This document shows positions 32,317 through 43,823 of a stretch of DNA of 64,000 nt, piece by piece (position 1 is the first letter of the stretch; each line of letters begins with the position of its first letter). A program made the position numbers and the translations under genes. The notes under the pieces were generated by a model. That model worked only from the letters and a program-made list of their open reading frames with translations, ran no database searches and was not told the origin of the DNA. Source of the stretch: Thalassobaculum fulvum (lineage in GTDB: Bacteria; Pseudomonadota; Alphaproteobacteria; Thalassobaculales; Thalassobaculaceae); NCBI RefSeq assembly GCF_014652915.1, contig NZ_BMZS01000007.1, positions 186,001-250,000 of the forward strand, given 5' to 3'.

Positions 32317-32913
32317 ATGATCGTCCCGGACGGATACAGCGACGTGCCCGCCGGCCGCGTGGCCACGGTCGTGACTTCGCTGCAGATGACGGCCCACCCG
32401 GGGCGGCGGCCGGAGGCGGGCGGCGGGACCTGGTCGCTGCGGGCGGTCGAGCGCCCTGACCTCGACTGGTACCGCGACCTGTACCGCCGGGTCGGCGAGG
32501 ACTGGCTGTGGTTCTCGCGCCTGCGGATGAGCGACGGCGAACTCGCCGGGATCGTGCATGACTCGCGGGTCGCGGTGTATGCCTTCGAGGCCGCTGGAGC
32601 CGCCGAGGGGCTGCTGGAGCTCGACTTCCGGGCGGCCGGCGAATGCGAGCTGGCGTTCTTCGGGCTGACCGCGGCGGTCCAGGGTACCGGCGCCGGGCGG
32701 TGGCTGATGAACCGGGCGCTCGATCTGGTCTGGCAGCGACCGGTCGAGCGGCTCTGGGTCCACACCTGCACGCTCGATCACCCGGGAGCGCTGGCGTTCT
32801 ACGTGCGCTCCGGGTTCGTGCCGTTCCGCCGGCAGATCGAGGTCGCCGAGGACCCGCGGCTGACCGGCACGGTGCCGCGCACCGCGGCGCCGCACGTGCC
32901 GATCATCGGATAG
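32317..32913 (+). CDS. GNAT N-acetyltransferase
   Basis: 198-residue GCN5-related acetyltransferase. The acetyl-CoA motif is VQGTGAGRWLMNRAL (Q-x-x-G-x-G) near residue 125, followed by VHTCTLDHPGALAFYVRSGFVPF, the standard last strand and helix. The acceptor substrate is unknown. GAGGA precedes the ATG at 32317. The 222-base gap to the PilZ gene carries a short tandem repeat (cgtcgcgatc twice, 32211-32230) and the two divergent promoters. Confidence 0.86.
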   Translation: MIVPDGYSDVPAGRVATVVTSLQMTAHPGRRPEAGGGTWSLRAVERPDLDWYRDLYRRVGEDWLWFSRLRMSDGELAGIVHDSRVAVYAFEAAGAAEGLLELDFRAAGECELAFFGLTAAVQGTGAGRWLMNRALDLVWQRPVERLWVHTCTLDHPGALAFYVRSGFVPFRRQIEVAEDPRLTGTVPRTAAPHVPIIG

Positions 32914-32950
32914 ACGCCCGCATCACGCCGCCCGGATCGCGGTGCCGGGA

Positions 32951-35314
32951 TCACGCCGCCCGGATCCGGCGCACGAAATCGTGGACCTCGCGCTCCAGAT
33001 TGCCGGCTGAGGCGGCCAGCTCGCCGCACATGTTCAGCACTTCGGCCGCACCCTCGCCGGTGCGTTCCGACGCCGCCGACACGTCGGCGATGCCGTCCGA
33101 CACCTGGCTGGCGCCGGACGCCGCCTCCTGGGTGTTGCGGGCGATCTCCTGGGTGGTCGCGCCCTGCTCCTCGACCGCCGAGGCGACCGCGGTGTTCATC
33201 TGCTCGAGCGACTGCACCACCTCGGCGATCGCCTTGATGGTCTCGACCGCGTCGCGGCTGGCCGACTGGATCTCCTCGATCTGGGCGCGGATCTCCTCGG
33301 TCGCCTTGGCGGTCTGGCTGGCCAGGCTCTTCACCTCGGACGCGACCACCGCGAACCCCTTGCCGGCCTCGCCGGCCCGGGCGGCCTCGATGGTGGCGTT
33401 CAGGGCCAGCAGGTTGGTCTGCTCGGCGATGTCCTGGATCAGGGTGATCACGTCGCCGATCTGCTGGGCGGTCTCGGCCAGCGCCTGGACCCGGCCGTCG
33501 CCGCGCCGGGCCTCCTCGTTGGCCTGGCGCGACATCTCGGCGGCCCGGGTCATCTGGCTGCCGATCTCGGTGACCGTCGCGGCCAGCTCCTCGGCGGCGG
33601 CCGAGACCGCCTGCACGTTGGTGCTCGACTGCTCGGACGAGCCGGCCACCACGCTGGCCTGCGAGCGGGCCTCGTCGGTCGCCTGGCTCATCGCCTCGGC
33701 GCGGCTCCGAACGTCGGCGACGTAGCCGGCCAACGTCTCGACGATCGCGCCGACCGAGGACTCGAAGCTCGCCGCCAGCTCGTCCATGGCCCGGCGCTTG
33801 TCCTCGGCGGCCCGGCGGTCGGCCGCGGCCTGTTCGGCTTCCATGGTCCGCATCCTGACGGCGTTGTCCTTGAACACCTGGACCGCCCGGGCGATGTCGG
33901 CGATCTCGTCCGTGCGGGCGAGGCCGGGCACCTCGACGTCGAGATCGTCGTCGGCGAGGCGGCGCATGGAGCCGGTCATCTCGCGGATCGGCCGGGTGAT
34001 GCCGCGGCCGAGCACGATCGCGACCAGCAGGGCCAGCACGACGGCGCCCCCGGTGGCGCCCAGGATCACCCGTCGCGCGAGCTCGCCCTCGACACTGCGC
34101 GCCGCCGAGACGTCATCGACCGCGTGGTGCACGGCGGCCAGCACCTCGGCGGTCGCCGACTTGATGGTCTCGCCGGCATCGGCGCGCGCCGCAAGCGTGC
34201 CGAGCGCGGCGTCGAGGTCCGATCGGTAGCTGTCCAGCAGGCCGCCCAGGGCGGTCAGCGCCTCATGGGTCGAAGGCTCGGTGGCCATGGCGCCGAGCCT
34301 GGTCAGGTCGGCCCGGATCGTCTCGATGCCCGCCCGTGCGTCGGCGGCGGCCTCCCCGGTCCCGCCGGCCTCGAACACCACGTTGACCGCCTGGCGAAGC
34401 TGGCGGATGTCGGCGAGCGCCTGGGTCGCGACCGTGACCGTGCCGGCGGCGCTGGTGAGCGCGGACGAGGCCGCCGCGACGCCGGCCTGCGCGGAGCGCC
34501 GGTGGTCGAGCTGGGCCCGGCTGGTGATCGCGGCGGTCATGCCGATGCGCCGCGACACCTTGTCGAGCGCCTTGCCGGCCTCGGCGTCGCTGCCGCCGGA
34601 CGCCTGCCAGGCATCGAAGGCCTTGCGGTAGTCGTCGACGATCTCGCCGAGCTTGACGATGATCGGTGCCTCGTTGCCGGTGCTGATCAGTTCGCGCAGG
34701 CCGGTCGAGGCCTTGGTCAGGACGGCGAACGCCTTGCGGGCGTTCTGCACCGCGTCGGCGTCGCCGCCGCGGATCCGGTAGGTCGCGAACTGCGCGTCCA
34801 GCGTGGCGCTGCCGAGGTCGCCGGCGAGGGTGGCGGCCCCGATGCGACGGAGCAGCTCGGCCATGGCGTCGTCGCGCTTCTTCGTCAGGGCGGCGAAGTG
34901 CTCGTCCTCGTGCGCCCGCACGGCCTCGGCGACCGACTCCATGTCCGCGATCCGGTCGAACAGCGCCTGGCGCGCCTCGGCGGTGGTGTCCATCAGGCTG
35001 ACGAGGTCGTCGAAGGCGGCCTCGACCCGGTCGATGCTGCCGACCACGGTCGCCAGCCCGGCGGCCGTGGCGATGTTGCGGGCGGCCGCCAGCTTGCTGC
35101 TGGCGGCGCTGATCCGGTCGGGGTCCTGGCTCGCCCGGTAGGCGTCGATGTCGTTGCCCGCCGACCGGGCGGTGTCGGCGATGGCCGCCATGCGGTCGGC
35201 GGCGTCGACGGACAGGGCGTAGCGTTGGAGGCCGAACCATCCGGCGGCGCCGAGCACGCCGGTGAGGACGACGATTGCCGAGAATCCGATCCCGATTCTG
35301 GTCCCGATCCGCAT
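32951..35314 (-). CDS. Methyl-accepting chemotaxis protein with large helical sensor domain
   Basis: 787 residues: TM1 (about 8-28), a ~385-residue periplasmic all-helical region rich in Ala, Asp and Arg (30-413), TM2 (415-436), HAMP (437-490) and the signalling domain with the conserved tip [20 protein letters not shown]. The periplasmic part is long enough for a bimodular (HBM-like) double helical bundle; its ligand is unknown. There is no C-terminal CheR-binding pentapeptide (it ends RIRAA). It is a tandem paralogue of the next gene upstream. Confidence 0.93.
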   Translation of the reverse strand: MRIGTRIGIGFSAIVVLTGVLGAAGWFGLQRYALSVDAADRMAAIADTARSAGNDIDAYRASQDPDRISAASSKLAAARNIATAAGLATVVGSIDRVEAAFDDLVSLMDTTAEARQALFDRIADMESVAEAVRAHEDEHFAALTKKRDDAMAELLRRIGAATLAGDLGSATLDAQFATYRIRGGDADAVQNARKAFAVLTKASTGLRELISTGNEAPIIVKLGEIVDDYRKAFDAWQASGGSDAEAGKALDKVSRRIGMTAAITSRAQLDHRRSAQAGVAAASSALTSAAGTVTVATQALADIRQLRQAVNVVFEAGGTGEAAADARAGIETIRADLTRLGAMATEPSTHEALTALGGLLDSYRSDLDAALGTLAARADAGETIKSATAEVLAAVHHAVDDVSAARSVEGELARRVILGATGGAVVLALLVAIVLGRGITRPIREMTGSMRRLADDDLDVEVPGLARTDEIADIARAVQVFKDNAVRMRTMEAEQAAADRRAAEDKRRAMDELAASFESSVGAIVETLAGYVADVRSRAEAMSQATDEARSQASVVAGSSEQSSTNVQAVSAAAEELAATVTEIGSQMTRAAEMSRQANEEARRGDGRVQALAETAQQIGDVITLIQDIAEQTNLLALNATIEAARAGEAGKGFAVVASEVKSLASQTAKATEEIRAQIEEIQSASRDAVETIKAIAEVVQSLEQMNTAVASAVEEQGATTQEIARNTQEAASGASQVSDGIADVSAASERTGEGAAEVLNMCGELAASAGNLEREVHDFVRRIRAA

Positions 35315-35368
35315 GGCTGCGAGCCCTCCTGCTCATGCCTGAACCCGGGCATTGGAAGGCTTGCAACC

Positions 35369-35383
35369 TTAACGGTCTATTAA
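35369..35383 (-). promoter_or_regulatory. CtrA-type binding site upstream of the chemoreceptor
   Basis: TTAA, seven bases (cggtcta on the plus strand), TTAA: the full CtrA recognition pattern, 55 bases upstream of the start at 35314. TTAA is rare in DNA this GC-rich, so a chance pair at exact spacing is unlikely. CtrA controls motility and chemotaxis genes in many alphaproteobacteria. Confidence 0.6.
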
Positions 35384-35464
35384 ATTCCTACTCTCGCGCG
35401 GAGATAATTTTGCGTTGCAGCATTTACCTAAAATTGTGTCCGCGGCCGCTGGAACCACTCTTGG

Positions 35465-37840
35465 TCAACCGGCGCGGATCCGGACGAGGAAGTCGCGGAC
35501 CTCCTGGTTGAGCGTGTCGGCCGCACCGGCGAGTTCCCCGCACATGGCGAGCACCGCGGAGGCGCCCTCGCCGGTCCGCTCGGACGCGCTCGAGACCTCG
35601 ACGATCGCGACCGAGACCTGGCTGCTGCCGGCCGCCGCCTCCTGGGTGTTGCGGGCGATCTCGTTGGTGGTCGCGCTCTGCTGCTCGACCGCGGCCGCGA
35701 CCGCACCGTTCATCGAGTCCAACTCGTTCACGGCCTCGCCGATCGACTGGATCGCGCTGACCGCGTCCCGGCTGCTCTGCTGGATCTCCTCGATCTGGGT
35801 GCGGATGTCCTCGGTCGCCTTGGCGGTCTGGCTGGCCAGGTTCTTGACCTCCGAGGCCACCACCGCGAAGCCCTTGCCGGCCTCGCCGGCCCGGGCCGCC
35901 TCGATGGTGGCGTTCAGGGCCAGCAGGTTGGTCTGCTCGGCGATGTCCTGGATCAGCGTCAGCACGTCGCCGATCCTGGTGGCGGTGTCGGCCAGCGCCT
36001 GAACCCGGGAGTCGCCGCGCCTGGCCTCTTCACTGGCCCGGCGCGCCATCTCGGCGGCCCTGGCGACCTGGCTGCCGATCTCGCTCACCGAGGCGGCCAG
36101 CTCTTCGGCTGCGGCCGAGACCGCCTGCACGTTGGCGCTCGCCTCCTCGGACGAGCTGGCGACGCCGGTGGCCTGCTGCTGTGCCAGCTCCGAGGCTTCG
36201 GTCATGGCCTCGGCGCGATTTCGCACGTCGTTGACGAAGCCGCTCAGGTTCGCCACCACCGAACCCACCGACTGCTCGAAGCTGTCCGCCAGCTCGGCCA
36301 TGGCCCGCTGCTTGTCCTCGGCCGCCCGGCGGTCGGCCTCCGCCTTCTCCGCCTCCATGACGCGCATGCGCTCGGCGTTCTCCTTGAACACCTGGACGGC
36401 CTTCGCCATGTCGGCGATCTCGTCCTTGCGGTCGCGGCCAGGCACCTCGACCTCGGTATCGTCGGCGGCGAGCCGGTTCATCGCTTCGGTCATCGAGCGG
36501 ATCGGTAGGGTGATGCCGCGTCCCAGGACCAGGGCGACCAGGATCGCCAGCACCGCGGCGCCGGCGGTGGCCGCCGCGATCACGATGCGCGCGGTGTCGC
36601 CGTCGCTGTCGCGGGTGTGGGCGAATTCCCCGACGGCCGTCGCGACGGTGGCGTTCACGTCCTGGGCCGACGCCGTCATCGACGCCGCGGCCTGCGCCTG
36701 CTGCTCGAGGGCGGCGACCATCGCCGCGAACGAGCTCCGATACTTGCCGATCTCGGCCTTGGCGGTCTTGATCGCAGCGCGCGTCGAGTCCGCGGTCGCG
36801 TCGGCCGCCAACTGGTCGACGTTCTTCTCCAGGGCGTCGAGGGCCGACACCACATGCTCGATGGTCTCGCGCTGCCCGCCGGAAGCGGTGACCCTTTCCC
36901 GTGCAAGTGCAACGCGCTGCACGTCGACGACCATCGTCAGCGCTTCTGTCATTGTGATGACCGCCTTCTCGGTCGCCTCGGAAGCCGCATCGGCAACGGT
37001 GCGTGCCTTGGCATAGCTGTCGAGCTCCATCCGCGACAGCTCCATCGCCATCTTGCTGATCTCCGAGGTTACGGAATCCAGGGCAGCCGCCGCCTCCAGC
37101 GCTTCGGGGGTTCCGGCGGCAGACTTGCTCAGTTTGTCGAAGGCCTGCCGGTACTCGTTCACGGCGCCCGCCAGCTTGCTCGCCAGATCTGCTCCGGCGC
37201 CGTCGCCGGCGACCTTCTTGAGGGAGAGTGCCGAGAGGAACATCGCCTTGATGGCGTTTCGCGCGTTTTCCGCGGCCTTTTCGTCGCCCGACAGCCGGAA
37301 CATCGCCTGCTCGCGGTCGGCGGTCAGGGTGGCGCGCATCAGCGCCTCGGCGGCCTGGGCGCCCTTCAGCGTACGCTCCTGCTCGGCCAGCGCCGCCTGG
37401 CGTTCCTCGGCGACCCGCGTGTACCTGGCGCGTTCCATCTTCTGGATGGCCACCGCGAACCGCTCCAACTGCTTGGTGTTGGCTTCCATGTCGGCGGTCA
37501 GGCTGTTCGCCTCGTCGCTCAGGCGGACGAGGTCGGAGAACGCAGTGTCGAAGCGGCCGATGGCGTCCGACAACTCGGCCGCTCCGATCCGCGTGGCGGC
37601 TTCGCCGGCCCCGCTGAGGCTGTCGGCGGCTCGGGTGACGGCATCCTTGTCGCCGGTTGCCCGGAAGGACGTCGCGTCGATGTTTGCAGAGGCGACCTGC
37701 TCCGCAATGGCGGCGATCTGGTCGGCGCCGTCGACGGACGTCGCATATCGGTCCAGTCCGAGCCATCCCGCCAGGCCCAGTACGCCGGTAAGGACGACCA
37801 TCGCCGCAAACCCGGCACTGATCTTGCTGCCGATCCGCAT
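35465..37840 (-). CDS. Methyl-accepting chemotaxis protein, tandem paralogue
   Basis: 791 residues with the same plan as its neighbour: TM1 near residues 8-28, a ~385-residue helical periplasmic region, TM2, HAMP, and an MCP signalling domain nearly identical at the tip ([20 protein letters not shown]). The periplasmic halves are much more different than the cytoplasmic halves, so the two probably sense different ligands. The start is the ATG at 37840 because GAGGGAAG lies just upstream and overlaps an earlier in-frame GTG. It is divergent from the Cache-like gene. Confidence 0.93.
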   Translation of the reverse strand: MRIGSKISAGFAAMVVLTGVLGLAGWLGLDRYATSVDGADQIAAIAEQVASANIDATSFRATGDKDAVTRAADSLSGAGEAATRIGAAELSDAIGRFDTAFSDLVRLSDEANSLTADMEANTKQLERFAVAIQKMERARYTRVAEERQAALAEQERTLKGAQAAEALMRATLTADREQAMFRLSGDEKAAENARNAIKAMFLSALSLKKVAGDGAGADLASKLAGAVNEYRQAFDKLSKSAAGTPEALEAAAALDSVTSEISKMAMELSRMELDSYAKARTVADAASEATEKAVITMTEALTMVVDVQRVALARERVTASGGQRETIEHVVSALDALEKNVDQLAADATADSTRAAIKTAKAEIGKYRSSFAAMVAALEQQAQAAASMTASAQDVNATVATAVGEFAHTRDSDGDTARIVIAAATAGAAVLAILVALVLGRGITLPIRSMTEAMNRLAADDTEVEVPGRDRKDEIADMAKAVQVFKENAERMRVMEAEKAEADRRAAEDKQRAMAELADSFEQSVGSVVANLSGFVNDVRNRAEAMTEASELAQQQATGVASSSEEASANVQAVSAAAEELAASVSEIGSQVARAAEMARRASEEARRGDSRVQALADTATRIGDVLTLIQDIAEQTNLLALNATIEAARAGEAGKGFAVVASEVKNLASQTAKATEDIRTQIEEIQQSSRDAVSAIQSIGEAVNELDSMNGAVAAAVEQQSATTNEIARNTQEAAAGSSQVSVAIVEVSSASERTGEGASAVLAMCGELAGAADTLNQEVRDFLVRIRAG

Positions 37841-38053
37841 CGCTTCCCTCACGGTTCAACGTGCCTATTCGAGGATCACACAACAGTAGGGCCGGTTAAC
37901 AAATGATTATAAAAAGCGATATTCTTGGAGTTCTCTCAAAAGTTGCGACATTGTTAGAAACTATTTCTTAAAGCTTTGAGTAAACCCTCGCGTTGAGCCT
38001 GAGGCCCGCGCCGATGACGGGGCTCGTTCACAATGGTCCAGAAGGAGGGTGGA

Positions 38054-38638
38054 ATGCTCGGAAGGATTCTCAGGGTCACGTCGGCCGGCCTGCTGCTGTT
38101 CGGCGCTTTGACGACCGCCGCGGCAGCGAACGATTTCGCACCGCAGATCACCAAGTTGATGAACGAACAGATCAAGCCGTGGCTCAGCGACCCGGCCGTG
38201 GTCGATGCGGTCAAGGCCCAGAACGCCAAGACCTCCGGACTGAGCGACGCCGACATCGACAAGCTCGACAAGCAGTGGCGGGCCGAGGCCAAGGCCGGCG
38301 GCGGGCCGCTGGTGAACGAGGTCATGGGCAATGCCCTGTCGGCCTTCCTGAAGGGCAAGAAGGACGGCTCCGGCGGCGTGTACTCGGAGATCTTCGTGAT
38401 GGACGCCAAGGGCCTGAACGTCGGCGCCAGCGACGTGACCTCGGACTACATGCAGGGCGACGAGGGCAAGTGGCAGAAGACCTACCCGGTCGGCCCGGAC
38501 GCCATGTTCATCGACGATGTCGAGTTCGACGAGTCGAGCAAGACCTTCCAGTCGCAGGTGAGCGGGACGGTGGTCGATCCGGCGACCGGCCAACCGATCG
38601 GCGCGATCACCGTCGGCATCAACGTCGAGAAGCTCTGA
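38054..38638 (+). CDS. Exported stand-alone Cache-like sensor protein
   Basis: 194 residues with a signal peptide (about 1-24). The C-terminal ~110 residues look like a single Cache/PDC ligand-binding domain: YSEIFVMDAKGLNVGAS, then SDYMQGDEGKWQKTYPVG, a central strand with FIDDVEFDESS and the closing VVDPATGQPIGAITVGIN. It has no membrane anchor or output domain. GGAGGG precedes the ATG at 38054. Divergent from the chemoreceptor, which suggests a periplasmic binding partner, but the partner and ligand are inferred. Confidence 0.7.
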   Translation: MLGRILRVTSAGLLLFGALTTAAAANDFAPQITKLMNEQIKPWLSDPAVVDAVKAQNAKTSGLSDADIDKLDKQWRAEAKAGGGPLVNEVMGNALSAFLKGKKDGSGGVYSEIFVMDAKGLNVGASDVTSDYMQGDEGKWQKTYPVGPDAMFIDDVEFDESSKTFQSQVSGTVVDPATGQPIGAITVGINVEKL

Positions 38639-38671
38639 ACCCGCTCGACGCGTATCGGTTTCCATGGGATG

Positions 38672-38696
38672 GGGCCGGCCGAGAGGCCGGCCCTTT
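38672..38696 (+). terminator. Terminator after the Cache-like gene
   Basis: Perfect stem gggccggcc / ggccggccc with loop gaga, followed by ttt, 33 bases past the stop. Confidence 0.65.
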
Positions 38697-38760
38697 GCCG
38701 TTCGAGAACCTCGCCCGGAGGCCCGCGCTTCGGCTTGCACAGGCCCGGGGGCGGGCGTAG

Positions 38761-40005
<1,245 letters not shown>

Positions 40006-40070
40006 GACGCCGCTCCGGCCGCCCCGGGGGTGGCCGGGGCGCCGAAATGACCTAGGTTCCCGATGGGCAA

Positions 40071-40102
40071 GGGCGCCACGTCCGGTGGCGCCCGTTCCAT
40101 TT
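40071..40102 (+). terminator. Terminator after the aminotransferase
   Basis: Perfect 9-bp stem gggcgccac / gtggcgccc with a 5-base loop, followed by gttccatttt, 65 bases past the stop. It ends 16 bases before the MFS gene start. Confidence 0.65.
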
Positions 40103-40118
40103 TCGGACGGGCATTCGA

Positions 40119-41429
40119 ATGGTGGAGGCGACGCCGGGGGCCGCCGGCCCTCTCCGTCGGTTGGCGGACATCCTTCTTCCGAAGCAGATCGACACGCCGC
40201 AGGCGGCGCGTGCCTACCGGCTGAATGTCGCCAGCGGCGCCTGCACCAAGCTCGCCGAACAGCTCGCCAGTCCTGAACTGGTGCTGCCGTGGCTGCTGGG
40301 GGCGATCGGGGCGCCGGCCGGGCTGGTGGCGCTGCTTGTGCCGGCGAAACAGGCCGGCTCGCTTGTCCCGCAACTGGCGGTGTCGGGGAGGATCCGGCGG
40401 CTGGCGCGACGGAAATGGGCGTGGGTCTCGGCGGCGGCGGCACAGGCGTTGCTGCTGGTGGCAATGATACCGGCTGCCGCCTTGCTGCCGACCGCCGCGG
40501 CCGGCTGGGCGCTGATTGCGTTGCTGCTGCTGTTCAGCGCGGCGAGCGGGTGCGGCTCGGTGGCGTTTCAGGACGTCACCGGCAAGACCGTGCCGGGCGG
40601 CGCCCGGGGCCGGATGCTGGCGACCCGGGCCGCCGTCGGCGGGGCGCTGACCCTGGCGGCGGGAGCCGCTATGCGAGCGACGCTCGGCGAGACGGTCGAG
40701 GTGCTCCCGCTGCTGGCGCTGGTCGGCGCGGCGGCCCTGCTGTGGGCGGTCTCGGCGGCGCTGTTCGCGGCGATACCGGAGCCGGCGAGCGAGCCGGGCG
40801 AGGTCCGGGACGCCCTGGCGGAATGGCGACGCGGAGTGGCGGCGCTGCGCCGGTATCCGGGGTTCCGGCGGTTCCTGACCGCCCGTGCCCTGCTGCTGGC
40901 GGTCGAGGTCGCCATGCCGTTCTATGCCCTGCATGCCCACGGCCTGCTGGGCGGCGGCGCCGCCGACCTCGGCTATTTCGTGCTGGCGGTCGGCCTGGCC
41001 GGGGTGGTGGCGAGCCCGTTCTGGGGGCGGCTGGCCGACGGCTCGGCACGCCGGGTCATGATCGTGTCGGCGCTGTTGGGGGCGGCTTCCGCGGTTCTGG
41101 CGCTGGCCCTGCCGCGGCTGCTGCACGGCGATGCGCTCGGCTGGGCGTATGGCGGGGTGTTCCTGGTTCTCGGCATCGCCCTGGCGGGCGTTCGGCTCGG
41201 CCGCAAGACCTACCTCGTGGACGGCGCCCCCGCGGACGAGCGAGCGCTGTTCGCGGCGTTCTCAAACACGCTGGTCGGGCTCCTATCGATGATGGCTGCC
41301 GGTTTCGGCTTGCTGGTCGAGGCCGGCGGCGTGGAGATCGGCATCGTCGCGCTGGGCGTCGCCGGCGCGTTGGCGGCCTGGGCCTCCCTCGCCATGCCGG
41401 AGGCCGCCCGCATGACCTCGACCGGGTGA
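40119..41429 (+). CDS. MFS transporter
   Basis: 436 residues with about 12 hydrophobic segments in two halves. MFS-like features are the loop ASPFWGRLADGSARRVMI (the loop 8-9 equivalent of the G-x-L-a-D-r-x-G-R motif) and the paired Ala/Leu-rich helices. The N-terminal 45 residues are soluble (LPKQIDTPQAARAYRLNVASG). No substrate motif was recognised. The ATG at 40119 overlaps no obvious ribosome site, so the start is moderately certain. Confidence 0.75.
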   Translation: MVEATPGAAGPLRRLADILLPKQIDTPQAARAYRLNVASGACTKLAEQLASPELVLPWLLGAIGAPAGLVALLVPAKQAGSLVPQLAVSGRIRRLARRKWAWVSAAAAQALLLVAMIPAAALLPTAAAGWALIALLLLFSAASGCGSVAFQDVTGKTVPGGARGRMLATRAAVGGALTLAAGAAMRATLGETVEVLPLLALVGAAALLWAVSAALFAAIPEPASEPGEVRDALAEWRRGVAALRRYPGFRRFLTARALLLAVEVAMPFYALHAHGLLGGGAADLGYFVLAVGLAGVVASPFWGRLADGSARRVMIVSALLGAASAVLALALPRLLHGDALGWAYGGVFLVLGIALAGVRLGRKTYLVDGAPADERALFAAFSNTLVGLLSMMAAGFGLLVEAGGVEIGIVALGVAGALAAWASLAMPEAARMTSTG

Positions 41430-41630
41430 GGCGGTGCCGGCTTCCGCCCGAATCGGCTTGCGCCCCCGGTTCGGACGGGTCGAAGATGACCGAACCGACG
41501 CCGGTCGTCCCGGCGTTCCGACGATGAATGCCCTCGGACCAGGGGCGACCACGGGATCACGCGACCCGGGACGCCCCCGCTCGAACCTCGACACGGGTGG
41601 CACCACCCGGGCGAACCGAGGGAGAACCAC

Positions 41631-43667
41631 ATGGCAGGAGAACCGAACGGCGCCACACGTTGCGCCGTGATCGTTGGACCTTACCAGTCCGGCAAGACCA
41701 GCCTGTTCGAAGCTCTGCTCGCCGCCTGCGGGACGATCCCGCGCAAGGGCTCCGTGAAGGACGGGTCGACGGTCGGCGACACGGCGCCGGAGGCGCGGGC
41801 CCGCAACGCCAGCACCGAGCTGGCGGTCGGCTACGGCGAGTATCTCGGGGATTCCTGGACCTTCATCGACACGCCGGGCAGCATCGAGTTCGCGCCCGAG
41901 GCGCGCAGCGCCTGCATGATCGCCGACCTGGCGATCGTGGTGGTCGAGCCGGAGGCCGGCAAGGCGATGGCCGCCGGGCCGATGCTGAAGTTCCTCGACG
42001 ACCACGACGTCCCGCACGTCGTGCTGATCAACAAGATGGATACCGACAACGAGCGGGTGCGCGACGTGCTGGCGTCCCTGCAGGGCTTTTCCACGCGCCC
42101 GCTGGTGCTGCGCCAGGTGCCGATCCGCGAGGGCGAGGAGGTCACCGGCTACGTCGATCTGGTCAGCGAGCGTGCCTACCGCTACCGCAACGGCGAGCCG
42201 TCGGCGCTGATCGAGCTGCCGGGCGACGTGGCGGAGCGCGAGGCCGAGGCCCGGACCCAGCTGCTCGAGACGCTGGCCGACTACGACGACGGGCTGCTGG
42301 AGCAGCTGCTCGAGGAGATCGATCCGGACAAGAAGCAGGTCTATGCGCACCTGACCGAGACCATGCAGGCCGACCTGCTGGTGCCGGTGGTGCTGGGCGC
42401 CGGCGAGCGCGACAACGGCGTGCAGCGGCTCCTGAAGCTGATCCGCCACGAGGGACCGAGCCACACCGCGACCGTCGCGCGCCGCGGCATCGCGGTCGAG
42501 GGCGAGCCGCTGGCGCAGGTGTTCCGGACGGTGCACGCGCCGCACATGGGCAAGCTGTCCTATGTCCGGATGTGGCGCGGCACCGTCAAGGACGGCGACG
42601 TGCTGAACGGCGCCAAGGTGTCGGGCGTCTACCGCATTCTCGGCGGCAAGCTGGACAAGGCCGCGTCCGCCGCCGAAGGCCAGGTGGTGGCGTTCGGCCG
42701 CATGGATCCGATCCAGACCGGCGACGTGCTGACCCCGTCCGGCGGCGTGCCGGAAGCCGGCCTGGCCTGGCCGGCGCCGCCCCAGCCGGTCTATGCGCTG
42801 GCCGCCCACGTGCCCGACCGCAACGACGAGGTGAAGGTCTCGGGCGCGTTGACCAAGCTGTGCGAGGAGGATCCGTCGCTGCTGGTCAAGCAGGACGCCG
42901 AGCTCGGCGAGCTGGTGCTGTGGGGCCAGGGCGACACCCACCTGAAGGTGGTGGTCGAGCGGCTGCGCAACCGTTTCAAGCTGAACGTCGAGACCGGCCG
43001 CCCGGCGGTCGCCTACCGCGAGACCATCCGGCGGTCGACCGACCAGCACGCCCGCCACAAGAAGCAGTCCGGCGGTCACGGCCAGTATGCCGACATCAAG
43101 GTCAAGGTCGAGGCGCTGCCGCGCGGGTCCGGCTTCCAGTTCGAGGAGCGGATCGTCGGCGGGTCGGTGCCGAAGCAGTACATCCCGGCGGTCGAGGAGG
43201 GCTGCCGCGAGTACACCAAGCGCGGACCGCTCGGCTTCCCGGTGGTCGACTTCAAGGTGACGCTCCACGACGGCGGCTTCCACTCGGTCGACAGCTCCGA
43301 CATGGCGTTCAAGATCGCCGCCCGGCTGGCGCTGTCCGAGGCGCTGCCGAAGTGCGACCCGGTGCTGCTGGAGCCGATCCACGAGGTCACGATCTCGGTA
43401 CCGTCGGACGCCACCAGCCGGGTGCACGGCATCCTGTCGAGCCGGCGCGGCCAGATCCTCGGGTTCGACGCCAAGGACGGCTGGCCCGGCTGGGACGCGG
43501 TCACGGCCTATCTGCCGGAGGCCGAGATCCACGACCTGATCCTGGAGCTGCGGGCCCAGAGCCAGGGCCTGGCCACCTTCGAGTGGCGGTTCGATCACCT
43601 GTCGGAGCTGACCGGGCGGCTGGCCGACCAGGTGGTGCAGCATCGCGAGGAGGCGGACGCCCGTTGA
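41631..43667 (+). CDS. Divergent elongation factor G paralogue
   Basis: 678 residues, with EF-G domain order: G domain, domain II, then III-V (CREYTKRGPLGFPVVDFKVTL and SVDSSDMAFKIAARLALSEAL are typical of IV-V). G1 is GPYQSGKT (16-23) and G4 is NKMD (134-137), so GTP binding looks intact. Two key positions are changed: G3 reads DTPGS (80-84), with Ser84 in place of the catalytic histidine of DTPGH, and the switch I region lacks the usual E-R-G-I-T-I (ARNASTELAV instead). It belongs with the EF-G-like second copies whose role is unclear; it may lack efficient GTP hydrolysis, which is inference. Confidence 0.85.
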   Translation: MAGEPNGATRCAVIVGPYQSGKTSLFEALLAACGTIPRKGSVKDGSTVGDTAPEARARNASTELAVGYGEYLGDSWTFIDTPGSIEFAPEARSACMIADLAIVVVEPEAGKAMAAGPMLKFLDDHDVPHVVLINKMDTDNERVRDVLASLQGFSTRPLVLRQVPIREGEEVTGYVDLVSERAYRYRNGEPSALIELPGDVAEREAEARTQLLETLADYDDGLLEQLLEEIDPDKKQVYAHLTETMQADLLVPVVLGAGERDNGVQRLLKLIRHEGPSHTATVARRGIAVEGEPLAQVFRTVHAPHMGKLSYVRMWRGTVKDGDVLNGAKVSGVYRILGGKLDKAASAAEGQVVAFGRMDPIQTGDVLTPSGGVPEAGLAWPAPPQPVYALAAHVPDRNDEVKVSGALTKLCEEDPSLLVKQDAELGELVLWGQGDTHLKVVVERLRNRFKLNVETGRPAVAYRETIRRSTDQHARHKKQSGGHGQYADIKVKVEALPRGSGFQFEERIVGGSVPKQYIPAVEEGCREYTKRGPLGFPVVDFKVTLHDGGFHSVDSSDMAFKIAARLALSEALPKCDPVLLEPIHEVTISVPSDATSRVHGILSSRRGQILGFDAKDGWPGWDAVTAYLPEAEIHDLILELRAQSQGLATFEWRFDHLSELTGRLADQVVQHREEADAR

Positions 43668-43705
43668 CGCGGCCGGCGACCGTCGGCGGTCGTTGAGCAA
43701 CCAAA

Positions 43706-43737
43706 GGCTCCCGGGCGGCATTGCCTGTCCGGGAGCC
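43706..43737 (+). terminator. Hairpin after the EF-G paralogue
   Basis: Stem ggctcccgg / ccgggagcc with a 14-base loop, 39 bases past the stop. No T-run follows, so confidence is limited. Confidence 0.4.
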
Positions 43738-43823
43738 GGCCGTTCCTCACCCCGAGTTGATTTGGCGTTTGTCGCGGAACGGCCTAGCTCGAAACGGGCA
43801 ATCGCTAGTCGAGGAGGGCCGCC

